From positions 1 to 64,000 of the forward strand of contig JAUCBJ010008653.1 of assembly GCA_032718475.1 (NCBI GenBank): a stretch of DNA of 64,000 bases, given 5' to 3'. Within the stretch, counting starts at the first letter, position 1, and each line of letters opens with the position of its first letter. This document shows positions 12,085-21,704 of this stretch, in pieces. A model generated the notes under the pieces. The model was given only the letters and a program-made list of their open reading frames with translations. It ran no database searches and was not told the origin of the DNA. This stretch comes from Nemertoderma westbladi (taxonomy: Eukaryota; Xenacoelomorpha; Nemertodermatida; Nemertodermatidae). Both the position numbers and the translations under genes were made by a program.

Positions 12085-12217
12085 TATTGATAAAGTTCGG
12101 GTAGGGTGGGTTGACCTCAGCTCATTACATGAAGAAGCCATAAATCTTGTAATAACTGTTGTTATTCATTTCATTAGTCACCTGAGGTCAACCCACCCTA
12201 CCCGAACTGTATCAATA
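12085..12217. repeat. Stem-loop, 36-bp arms, in PCNA intron
   Basis: Arms 12085-12120 and 12182-12217 are reverse complements with one or two mismatches, and contain GGGTAGGGTGGGTTGACC. The loop is 61 bases. It starts about 65 bases after the splice donor of the preceding exon. It looks like a miniature inverted-repeat element. Its GGGTGGG-type ends resemble those of the larger element that begins right after it. Confidence 0.75.
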
Positions 12218-12218
12218 T

Positions 12219-14526
12219 ATAGGGTCAGGTGGGGTGGAATGAGTATAAAAAAAAAATTTAATCATAATTATTGAATACATTATAAGTATTATTGTTACCC
12301 CTTTGTAGCTTAAAATATCATTTGATTAACATACATTTCAATAGGGAGGTATTAAACATGCCACATTCTATAAGTGGTGTGTTGAAATAATTTTTTTAAA
12401 ACTTGGACAGTATACCCATTCCACCCCTATGTGTTGGGTGGAATGAGTACATCGAGTAAAATGACTTATATTGTGTGAATTCAATGCATTGGCCCCATTC
12501 CAACCGTCAATAGGTTGAAATGGGTATATTGGGTATGTTTTAAAAAAACTACTGGGTCCAGAAAACAACTTCTGGCTGTTCTCTGGGATGATTTCATTAA
12601 GTAAATATAATTAAAACATTGCAAAATTTGGATATGCCAAAAATATTATGCATTTATTGCACTTCTACTTATTTAAGATTAGTAAGGCACTCTTCATAAA
12701 TGAGTAATCTCCTTATGTTATTGCACTGATTATGTAGAAAGAATTTACAATTACATATATACATTGCTTAAACTGTAAAAATAATGGAATTGTTCTAGAA
12801 AAACTACATTATGTATTATCAATGGCAGTTCATGCTTGTTTCATATTGTTTGGCGGCATAGTTGTTGTTACCACAAGTGTGCATTCAAGTGTTTATCAAA
12901 ACAGAGACCACCCCTGCAAGTAACATCTATTGGGGGTGAGACACGGCCAACTACTTCGGCAATCTTCACAGAGCAGACATCAGGTTTTTCAGGTTGAACG
13001 AACAGACGACCCTGGTTGTGAGGTAACTTTGATGGGACATATTTCATAAAGCTAGTTCGTATATCCTCTTCTCCATTAATTTCCTGGACAACTCCCAGAA
13101 AATTCTTCCTACCAAAGAAACGAACAACCAGCCAGTCATTTACCAGTAAGTCTTTGAATATAATTGTTTGTATAGCTGAGCTACTGGACGTACCAGTAGC
13201 AATAGACGTTTCAAGATGACCAGATTGGCAACAGGTTGAACTTGTCTGGTTGGCCCCCACAGGGGATCTTGGATTATAACTAGAAGGTGTATCAGTATTA
13301 GTCGGCACTTCAGATGTTAACATTGAAAGTACGGAAGGTTTACGACGATTTATACAGCGCACAGCAGCCTTCTTCTTTGACTTAGCGAGGTTCTTGACAA
13401 TTGCTTTGCTCTTACTCTTTTTGGCTGCAACCTTTAATGCCTTTGCGTTCTTCTTCTCTTCTTCATCCATCCTTATCCTCTTCATAGATTCAGTTGATGT
13501 TAGGCACTCCCCAGCTTTCATCTGGACTCTCTTCCGTTTCTTCTTGGCATTCAACTGGGCATTTATTGTCAGAGGAGAAGGAGTTGGAACAAGAGTTTCA
13601 ACAATGGCCAGCTGGAGTGCCTTTACAGTGGGATCTGGTGTATTAGGACCACCCACAGTTGCCACTTCAGGTAGAATCCGTTTTCCTGCAACAGATTATT
13701 ATTGTAGTGAATAGGGTGTATTATTAATGATACATTGACTGTATTCTACTGGTATTACTACATAAGCCTATTCATGTCATGATGTAAGGTATGTACCGTA
13801 ACTGAAACTAAATAAATAAGGTAGGGTTCCTCTGCCTACTGCATATCTAACAGAACTACGGCGCTGGTAGTGGTATATACATAGCCTACCTACTTTCAAA
13901 ATAATCAGAAGCAGAACACAATGTATTATACTCATAGCCTACAGTCTTCAGTGGTACCAGTAACAGTAGCATATTTAATGATAATCTAAAACTCATGACA
14001 GACACCCAACGACCACCCATGGAAACCAGTATCATTGTAAGAATATTTAAGACTTATAATAAAGTCATAATTACAGTGGGTAGAGGTGTAGGTACCATAT
14101 GAAGGTTATTTTTATCCAGTAATATTAATATACCCATTTCACCCACCACATATTTTTTAATATACCCATTTTACCCGATTTCACAAATTCATGTTTAACT
14201 CATTTCTGCCACATAACTGTGCAAAAACGGATATATGTAATTAAAATTTGGTCTTTCAAGACCGCATTTTGCCTTCATTAATCATTAGAAAATTATACTT
14301 AGCCATTTTAAAAATGGGTTTTTTTTTGGTCACATTTTTGGCATATTTGTCATAAATGACAACAATTTTTAAATAGCTGAATTCCTGAAAGTTGTGAATA
14401 TGCAACACCTATGACCAAGGGAAACAAATTATATGCTCTTTTTAGTAGCATAGCACAAATTATGGGATAGTTTATAGTTTTACAGAAATAAACGTTTTTA
14501 GTTTATATACCCATTCCACCCTATAT
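12219..14526. mobile_element. DNA transposon-like element (~2.3 kb) in PCNA intron
   Basis: The left end has GGGTGGAATGAGTATA (from 12232). The right end has the inverted counterpart, GGGTGGAATGGGTATATAAA read on the minus strand (about 14502-14521). The same word recurs just inside both ends (about 12411, 12440, 12500, 14130 and 14160), as in subterminal repeats bound by a transposase. TATA-rich sequence flanks both ends. It contains a minus-strand exon with a transposase C-terminal-type domain (12868-13685). No catalytic domain was seen inside, so the element is non-autonomous or decayed. Confidence 0.55.
12868..13685 (-). CDS. Terminal exon of a pogo/jerky-type transposase-like protein (lysine-rich, WVxVxF domain)
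   Basis: The frame is 265+ codons. A spliced start is likely because CTGTTGCAG precedes base 13685 on the minus strand, giving an exon that opens with two bases of a split codon and then KRILPEVATVGGP. The first half is lysine/arginine-rich (KKKRKRVQMK, KKSKSKAIVK), suggesting nuclear localisation. The last ~90 residues hold a compact domain: NDWLVVRFFGRKNFLGVVQE, then a P-rich stretch, and RGGLCFD near the end. That pattern resembles the C-terminal tail found after the DDE domain in some pogo/jerky-type transposase proteins and in related host proteins. The catalytic exons are not visible upstream. It is antisense to PCNA. Family assignment is tentative. Confidence 0.45.
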
Positions 14527-14680
14527 ACTCATTTCTATAATAATATAATATCGACACAAATAACAGCTAAAAAGAAACTGTAACCTGTGTTATTGGCATT
14601 TACTGTTTTGGTTTGTTATGTAATCTACCTACCTGATACCAGAACCTCGATAAAGTTTACCAACATTTATTTTTTCCCAG

Positions 14681-14875
14681 ACTACTGACTACAGCGCTAC
14701 TATTAGGATGCCGTCAGCGGAATTCGCCCGTATCTGCCGAGATCTCGCCCAGATCGGGGATTCTATCACGATTACCTGCACCAAAGAATCGGTACAGTTC
14801 GCCGCCGAGGGCGATCTGGGCTCCGGGAAGATTAACATAATGCAGAACACGACGATAGATAAGGAGGAAGATCAG
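14681..14875 (+). CDS. PCNA: PCNA exon, codons 130-194
   Basis: The exon is 195 nt, the same length as the human exon for this segment, and runs from the rest of the connector loop (TTDYSATIRMPSAEFARICR) into domain 2, ending DKEEDQ. The lysine matching human K164, the ubiquitin/SUMO site used in damage tolerance, is kept in the motif CTKES. The acceptor TTTTTTCCCAG ends at 14680. The donor is CAG/GTACAG at 14876, and a minisatellite starts within the first ten intron bases. Both borders are phase 0. An open frame from the internal ATG at 14708 also exists but is only the exon read through into the intron. Confidence 0.95.
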
Positions 14876-14879
14876 GTAC

Positions 14880-17800
14880 AGTACGGGGGTTGGGTTGGGG
14901 AGGACCAGCTGTGGTACTAGTACGGGAGTTGGGTTGGGGAGGACCAGCGATGGTACTAGTACGGGGGTTGGGTTGGGGAGGACCAGTTGTGGTACTAGTA
15001 CGGGGGTTGGGTTGGGGAGGACCAGTTGTGGTACTAGTAGTACGGGGGTTGGGTTGGGGAGGACCAGCTGTGGTACTAGTACGGGGGTTGGGTTGGTGAG
15101 GACCAGTTGTGATACTAGTACGGGGTTGGGTTGGGGAGGACCAGTTGTGGTACTAGTAGTACGGGGGTTGGGTTGGGGAGGACCAGTTGTGGTACTAGTA
15201 CGGGGGTTGGATTGGGGAGGACCAGTTGTGGTACTAGTAGTACAGTGGTTGGGTTGGGGAGGACCAGCTGTGGTACTAGTACGGGGGTTGGGTTGGGGAG
15301 GACCAGTTGTGGTACTAGTACGGGGGTTGGGTTGGGGAGGACCAGTTGTGGTGCTAGTAGTACGGGGGTTGGGTTGGGGAGGACCAGCTGTGGTACTAGT
15401 ACGGGGTTGGGTTGGGGAGGACCAGTTGTGGTACTAGTACGGGGTTGGGTTGGGGAGGACCAGTTGTGGTACTAGTAGTACGGGGGTTGGGTTGGGGAGG
15501 ACGAGTTGTGATACTAGTACGGGGTTGGATTGGGGAGGACCCGTTGTGGTACTAGTACGGGGGTTGGGTTGGGGAGGACCAGTTGTGGTACTAGTAGTAC
15601 GGGGGTTGGGTTGGGGAGGACGAGTTGTGATACTAGTACGGGGTTGGGTTGGGGAGGACCAGTTGTGATACTAGTACGGGGTTGGGTTGGGGAGGACCAG
15701 TTGTGGTACTAGTAGTACGGGGGTTGGGTTGGGGAGGACCAGTTGTGGTACTAGTAGTACGGGGTTGGGTTGGGGAGGACCAGTTGTGGTACTAGTACGG
15801 GGGTTGGGTTGGGGAGGACCAGTTGTGGTGCTAGTAGTACGGGGGTTGGGTTGGGGAGGACCAGCTGTGGTACTAGTACGGGGTTGGGTTGGGGAGGACC
15901 AGTTGTGGTACTAGTACGGGGTTGGGTTGGGGAGGACCAGTTGTGGTACTAGTAGTACGTGGGTTGGGTTGGGGAGGACCAGTTGTGGTACTAGTACGGG
16001 GGTTGGGTTGGGGAGGACCAGTTGTGGTACTAGTACGGGGGTTGGGTTGGGGAGGACCAGCTGTGGTACTAGTACGGGGTTGGGTTGGGGAGGACCAGTT
16101 GTGGTACTAGTACGGGGTTGGGTTGGGGAGGACCAGTTCTGGTGCTAGTACGGGGGTTGGGTTGGGGAGGACCAGCTGTGGTACTAGTACGGGGTTGGGT
16201 TGGGGAGGACCAGTTGTGGTACTAGTACGGGGTTGGGTTGGGGATGACCAGTTCTGGTGCTAGTACGGGGGTTGGGTTGGGGAGGACCAGTTGTGGTACT
16301 AGTACGGGGTTGGGTTGGGGAGGACCAGTTGTGGTACTAGTACGGGGTTGGGTTGGGGAGGACCAGTTGTGGTACTAGTACGGGGTTGGGTTGGGGAGGA
16401 CCAGTTCTGGTGCTAGTACGGGGGTTGGGTTGGGGAGGACCAGCTGTGGTACTAGTACGGGGTTGGGTTGGGGAGGACCAGTTGTGGTACTAGTACGGGG
16501 TTGGGTTGGGGAGGACCCGTTGTGGTACTAGTACGGGGGTTGGGTTGGGGAGGACCAGCTGTGGTACTAGTACGGGGTTGGGTTGGGGAGGACCAGTTGT
16601 GGTACTAGTACGGGGTTGGGTTGGGGAGGACCAGTTGTGATACTAGTACGGGGTTGGGTTGGGGAGGACCAGTTGTGGTACTAGTACGGGGGTTGGGTTG
16701 GGGAGGACCAGTTGTGGTACTAGTACGGGGGTTGGGTTGGGGAGGACCAGTTGTGATACTAGTACGGGGTTGGGTTGGGGAGGACCAGTTGTGGTACTAG
16801 TACGGGGGTTGGGTTGGGGAGGACCAGTTGTGGTACTAGTAGTACGTGGGTTGGGTTGGGGAGGACCAGTTGTGGTACTAGTACGGGGGTTGGGTTGGGG
16901 AGGACCAGTTGTGGTACTAGTACAGGGGTTGGGTTGGGGAGGACCAGCTGTGGTACTAGTAGTACGGCGTTGGGTTGGGGAGGACCAGCTGTGGTACTAG
17001 TAGTACGGGGGTTGGGTTGGGGAGGACCAGTTGTGGTACTAGTAGTACGGGGGTTGGGTTGGGGAGGACCAGTTGTGATACTAGTACGGGGTTGGGTTGG
17101 GGAGGACCAGTTGTGGTACTAGTAGTACGGGGGTTGGGTTGGGGAGGACCAGCTGTGGTTCTAGTACGGGTGTTTGGTTGGGGAGGACCAGTTGTGGTAC
17201 TAGTACGGGGGTTGGGTTGGGGAGGACCAGTTGTGGTACTAGTACGGGGGTTGGGTTGGGGAGGACCAGTTGTGGTACTAGTACGTTGGTTGGGTTGGGG
17301 AGGACCAGTTGTGGTACTAGTAGTACGGGGGTTGGGTTGGGGAGGACCAGCTGTGGTACTAGTACGGGGTTGGGTTGGGGAGGACCAGTTGTGGTACTAG
17401 TACGGGGTTGGGTTGGGGAGGACCAGTTGTGGTACTAGTACGGGGTTGAGTTGGGGAGGACCAGCTGTGGTTCTAGTACGGGTGTTGGGTTGGGGAGGAC
17501 CAGTTGTGGTACTAGTACGGGGGTTGGGTTGGGGAGGACCAGTTGTGGTGCTAGTACGGGGGTTGGGTTGGGGAGGACCAGTTGTGGTACTAGTACGGGG
17601 GTTGGGTTGGGGAGGACCAGTTGTGGTACTAGTACGGGGTTGGGTTCGGGAGGACCAGCTGTGGTACTAGTAGTACGGGGGTTGGGTTGGGGAGGACCAG
17701 TTGTGGTACTAGTACGGGGGTTGGGTTGGGGAGGACCAGTTGTGGTACTACTAGTACGGGGGTTGGGTTGGGGAGGACCAGTTGTGGTACTAGTACGGGG

Positions 17801-19512
17801 GTTGGGTTGGGGAGGACCAGTTGTGGTACTAGTAGTACGGGGTTGGGTTGGAGAGGACCAGCTGTGGTACTAGTAGTACAGTGGTTGGGTTGGGGAGGAC
17901 CAGTTGTGATACTAGTACGGGGGTTGGGTTGGGGAGGACCAGTTGTGGTACTAGTACGTTGGTTGGGTTGGGGAGGACCAGTGCTGTGGTACTAGTAGTG
18001 CGGGGGTTGGGTTGGGGAGGACCAGTTGTGGTACTAGTAGTACGGGGGTTGGGTTGGGGAGGACCAGTTTTGATACTAGTACGAGGGTTGGGTTGGGGAG
18101 GACCAGTTGTGGTACTAGTACGAGGGTTGGGTTGGGGGGGACCAGTTGTGGTACTAGTAGTACGGGGGTTGGGTTGGGGAGGACCAGTTGTGGTACTAGT
18201 AGTACGGGGGTTGGGTTGGGGAGGACCAGTTGTGGTACTAGTACGGGGGTTGGGTTGGGGAGGACCAGTTGTGGTACTAGTAGTACGGGGTTGGGTTGGA
18301 GAGGACCAGCTGTGGTACTAGTAGTACGGTGGTTGGGTTGGGGAGGACCAGTTGTGATACTAGTACGGGGTTGGGTTGGGGAGGACCAGATGTGGTACTA
18401 GTAGTACGGGGGTTGGGTTGGGGAGGACCAGTTGTGGTACTAGTACGGGGTTGGGTTGGGGAGGACCAGTTGTGGTACTAGTACGGGTGTTGGGTTGGGG
18501 AGGACCAGTTGTGGTACTAGTACGGGGGTTGGGTTGGGGAGGACCAGTTGTGGTGCTAGTACGGGGGTTGGGTTGGGGAGGACCAGTTGTGGTACTAGTA
18601 CGTGGGTTGGGTTGGGGAGGACCAACTGTGGTACTAATACGGGGTTGGGTTGGGGAGGACCAGCTGTGGTTCTAGTACGGGGGTTGGATTGGGGAGGACC
18701 AGTTGTGGTGCTAGTATGGGGGTTGGGTTGGGGAGGACCAGCTGTGGTACTAGTACGGGGGTTGGGTTGGGGAGGACCAGTTGTGGTGCTAGTACGGTGG
18801 TTGGGTTGGGGAGGACCAGTTGTGGTACTAGTACGGGGGTTGGGTTGGGGAGGACCAGTTGTGGTGATAGTACGGGGGTTGGGTTGGGGAGGACCAGTTG
18901 TGGTACTAGTACGGGGGGTTGGGTTGGGGAGGACCAGCTGTGGTACTAGTACGTGGGTTGGGTTGGGGAGGACCAGTTGTGGTACTAGTACGGGGGTTGG
19001 GTTGGGGAGGACCAGTTGTGGTACTAGTACGGGGGTTGGGTTGGGGAGGACCAGTTGTGGTACTAGTACGTGGGTTGGGTTGGGGAGGACCAGCTGTGGT
19101 ACTAGTACGGGTGTTGGGTTGGGGAGGACCAGTTGTGGTACTAGTACGGGGGTTGGGTTGGGGAGGACCAACTGTGGTACTAGTACGGGTGTTGGGTTGG
19201 GGAGGACCAACTGTGGTACTAGTACAGGGGTTGGGTTGGGGAGGACCAGTTGTGGTACTAGTACGGTGGTTGGGTTGGGGAGGACCAACTGTGGTACTAG
19301 TACGGGGGTTGGGTTGGGGAGGACCAGCTGTGGTACTAGTAGTACGGCGTTGGGTTGGGGAGGACCAGTTGTGGTACTAGTAGTACGGGGGTTGGGTTGG
19401 GGAGGACCAGTTGTGGTACTAGTACGGGGGTTGGGTTGGGAGGACCAGCTGTGGTACTAGTACGGTGGTTGGGTTGGGGAGGACCAGTTGTGGTACTAGA
19501 CTAGTACGGGTG
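14880..19512 (+). repeat. G-rich 38-42-bp minisatellite (~115-120 units) at the start of a PCNA intron
   Basis: The basic unit is 39 bp: GGGGGTTGGGTTGGGGAGG, then ACCAGTTGTGGTACTAGTAC. Common variants lose one G (38 bp), add a TAG/AGT triplet (42 bp), or swap TTGTGG for CTGTGG. Total length is about 4.63 kb. Each unit has three runs of three or more G plus a GG, a strong potential for G-quadruplex formation on the plus (RNA-like) strand. The first unit begins within bases +5 to +10 of the intron. Because 39 is divisible by 3, long stop-free frames exist on both strands (peptides such as GRTSCGTSTGVGL and LPNPTPVLVPQLV). They are a by-product of the repeat, not genes. Confidence 0.95.
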
Positions 19513-19625
19513 TTCGGTTCGGCTTATGGTGGCAATTTACGTTTGTTATTAATCATCCACCATTCTTCTTTCACCATTTAGGGTCTAAAAATTCACCATC
19601 AGTTTTCTTCTTTTGGGTTTGGTGT

Positions 19626-20080
19626 AATGTGTAGTGTTTTTTAAACGGGATCCCGGTCACGAAATATCGGGATCCCGGCAAAAAATGCAATCCCGGTCCC
19701 GATCCCGATCCCGACTTTTTTTGGAACGGGATCCCGATGTATAAATACTGAAATATATTTCTTTAATATCCGATGAATAGCTACTCCTGGACAGAACTGT
19801 AATGACCGTATTGAATTGTCGAGTTAGTGGATGTCAGTAAACCATCCAGTAATCAATTGTAAATACATTTTATATAATTTTATCTCACTAATATTTCAGC
19901 AGTGTGAAATAATGTGATATAATTTTGCGAAAAACCCATTTTATATTAACACAGCAATATACTGAAAACTTTAAGATATTTGTATTCAAAATTGCAATCC
20001 CGATCCCGAAAAACGGGATCCCGAGAGTGATAATTCCGATCCCGCATATCCCGAAAAGTCTGATCTCGTTTAAACACCAG
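19626..20080. mobile_element. hAT-like MITE with repeated CGGGATCCCG motifs
   Basis: The 8-bp word TTTGGTGT lies on both sides (19618-19625 and 20081-20088), the length of a hAT target-site duplication. The ends are imperfect inverted repeats: left TAGTGTTTTTTAAACGGGATC, right (minus strand) CTGGTGTTTAAACGAGATC. The palindrome CGGGATCCCG and the word ATCCCGATCCCG recur inside both ends and the centre is AT-rich without an open frame. The left end carries about six extra bases between the duplication and the inverted repeat, so the boundary is approximate. Confidence 0.6.
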
Positions 20081-20499
20081 TTTGGTGTTGATTTTTAATC
20101 GATTTTTAATTATTATTAGACTGTTTTTTCTTTAAAGTATCTAATTCAAACTTGCACACACCCCTATTTTATGTGGAGCCGACAAGAAACGATGAATCTC
20201 CAAGAATTTCACAGAGTAATTGAACTTGGTTAAGTGACCTCTCATGCACTTCCAAAATACATAGTTCGATTTTGGTGATTAACCGATTATTGCGGTCTTG
20301 CATAATATTTTTCAATAGCATTGCATTAATTGCAATTGCATTACACTATTGGATTCCTAGTTCAACTAGCTTTAATTTGAATGGCTACAATAGATACCTG
20401 ATAGAGTTTGAGTTGGGAATCTGAAGTTTATTAAGGCAACAATAAAAAATACTGGTCCCTATTGTAATTTTAACAGCTTTATCCCTATACTATACAGTA

Positions 20500-21480
20500 T
20501 AAGTTTGGATTGGTGTTTACTTTGATTTTTCGTTGCTTTAACATTTCATCTAGTTACAACACTTGCCACTCTTTGTTACTAGAACTCACTCATGCCCTTC
20601 GTTGTAATGGTTACCCACTGGCTTTCATTAACTCTGCCAATTTCAATCGTATTAGTGAACCACGATCACCCCCTATAACTACAGTACCCAAACGGAGTGT
20701 TTTGATCTGCCTTCCTTTTACCGGCCACCACGGCGCGCTTGTAAAGAAACGTCTGAAAAAAAACGATCCTCCCTTTTCCCGTACAAGGATCAGATTCCTG
20801 AACACATACGGTCGGGTGTTGTGTACCATTATAATTGTGGCAGCTGCGATGCTTCTTACGTTGGACGCACTGTACGCCACCTGGCTAAACGTGTTGAGGA
20901 ACACACTGGCTTTCTGTACAACTCTGGAAAATTCTCCCGTCCAAAAAATTATTCTATCTTTGAACACTCTCCTCCACCGCCGATCATCCCACGTTAAAAG
21001 AAAATTTCCGCATCTTATCTACATCCCGTAACTTGCACGAACTTCTCATTAAGGAGACTTTGTTCATTAGGAAACTTAGCCCCACTTTAAATGACCAAAC
21101 CACTTCGACTTTCCTTTCCCTACTGTAGTTCCCTGATATATTGACCCCCCCCCCAACCACCCTACCCCGCCCCTACCACACGTACTACCTTTTTCGTGTA
21201 CCGGTAGGTCCTGCCTTTCTTACTGGACTGTTTTATACTATCCGCTCTGTTGTTTCTGTAGTACTGTACTGCTGTACACGCCTTCCATATTTAATTACAA
21301 CCTTTTTTTGCACACTAGCCACACCCGTTATTTGGTAAATTGTTTTTTTTTTGTATTGTTATTTCAATCTTCACCAGCCTTATTATTGTATTTTGTATTT
21401 AGTAATGTCTTTCACTCATTTTCAGGTATTTGTTTTTGCTTTGATAATAATTATTGTTAAATAAATCGAAACGTCAGCTG
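20500..21480 (+). pseudogene. Penelope-like element fragment with GIY-YIG remnant (frameshifted)
   Basis: One frame gives ALRCNGYPLAFI ... CLPFTGHHGALVKKRLKK, the pre-endonuclease segment of Penelope-like elements. A different frame then gives YNCGSCDASYVGRTVRHLAK followed by RVEEH, a clear GIY-YIG core (base ~20830 onward), so at least one frameshift separates them. It is distinct from the element at 1-2170. A tail-like stretch ends with ATCGAAACGTCAGCTG (about 21468), resembling the 3' half of a hammerhead core, but the 5' half was not found. Lies inside the long PCNA intron in the same orientation as the gene. Confidence 0.65.
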
Positions 21481-21704
21481 TTTTTTACAATCTTTATTTC
21501 TCAAATCATGAAGTTTTAAGTTATTTGCGCTTTTTATTGTTGCCTTAATATATACCTGGTACTAAATTAAAACATGTGTGTACTGTTCTCATTCTGCACA
21601 TTAGTTATAATCTATTATATATGCAAAATACATAGTACAATGAACAAATACACATATATAGTTCAGTTATATTTAGTACCGGTAACAATATATGGTATTA
21701 TTTT

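Noticed and set aside
14890-19460. Long open frames on both strands in the PCNA-intron minisatellite (up to 334 codons)
   Set aside because: They arise because the unit is 39 bp and stop-free in some frames; they lie in an intron and change frame with every 38-bp unit.
14880-19512. Telomere-like sequence (TTGGGG words)
   Set aside because: The G-rich words are part of a 39-bp unit, not a short telomeric repeat, and the array sits inside a gene.
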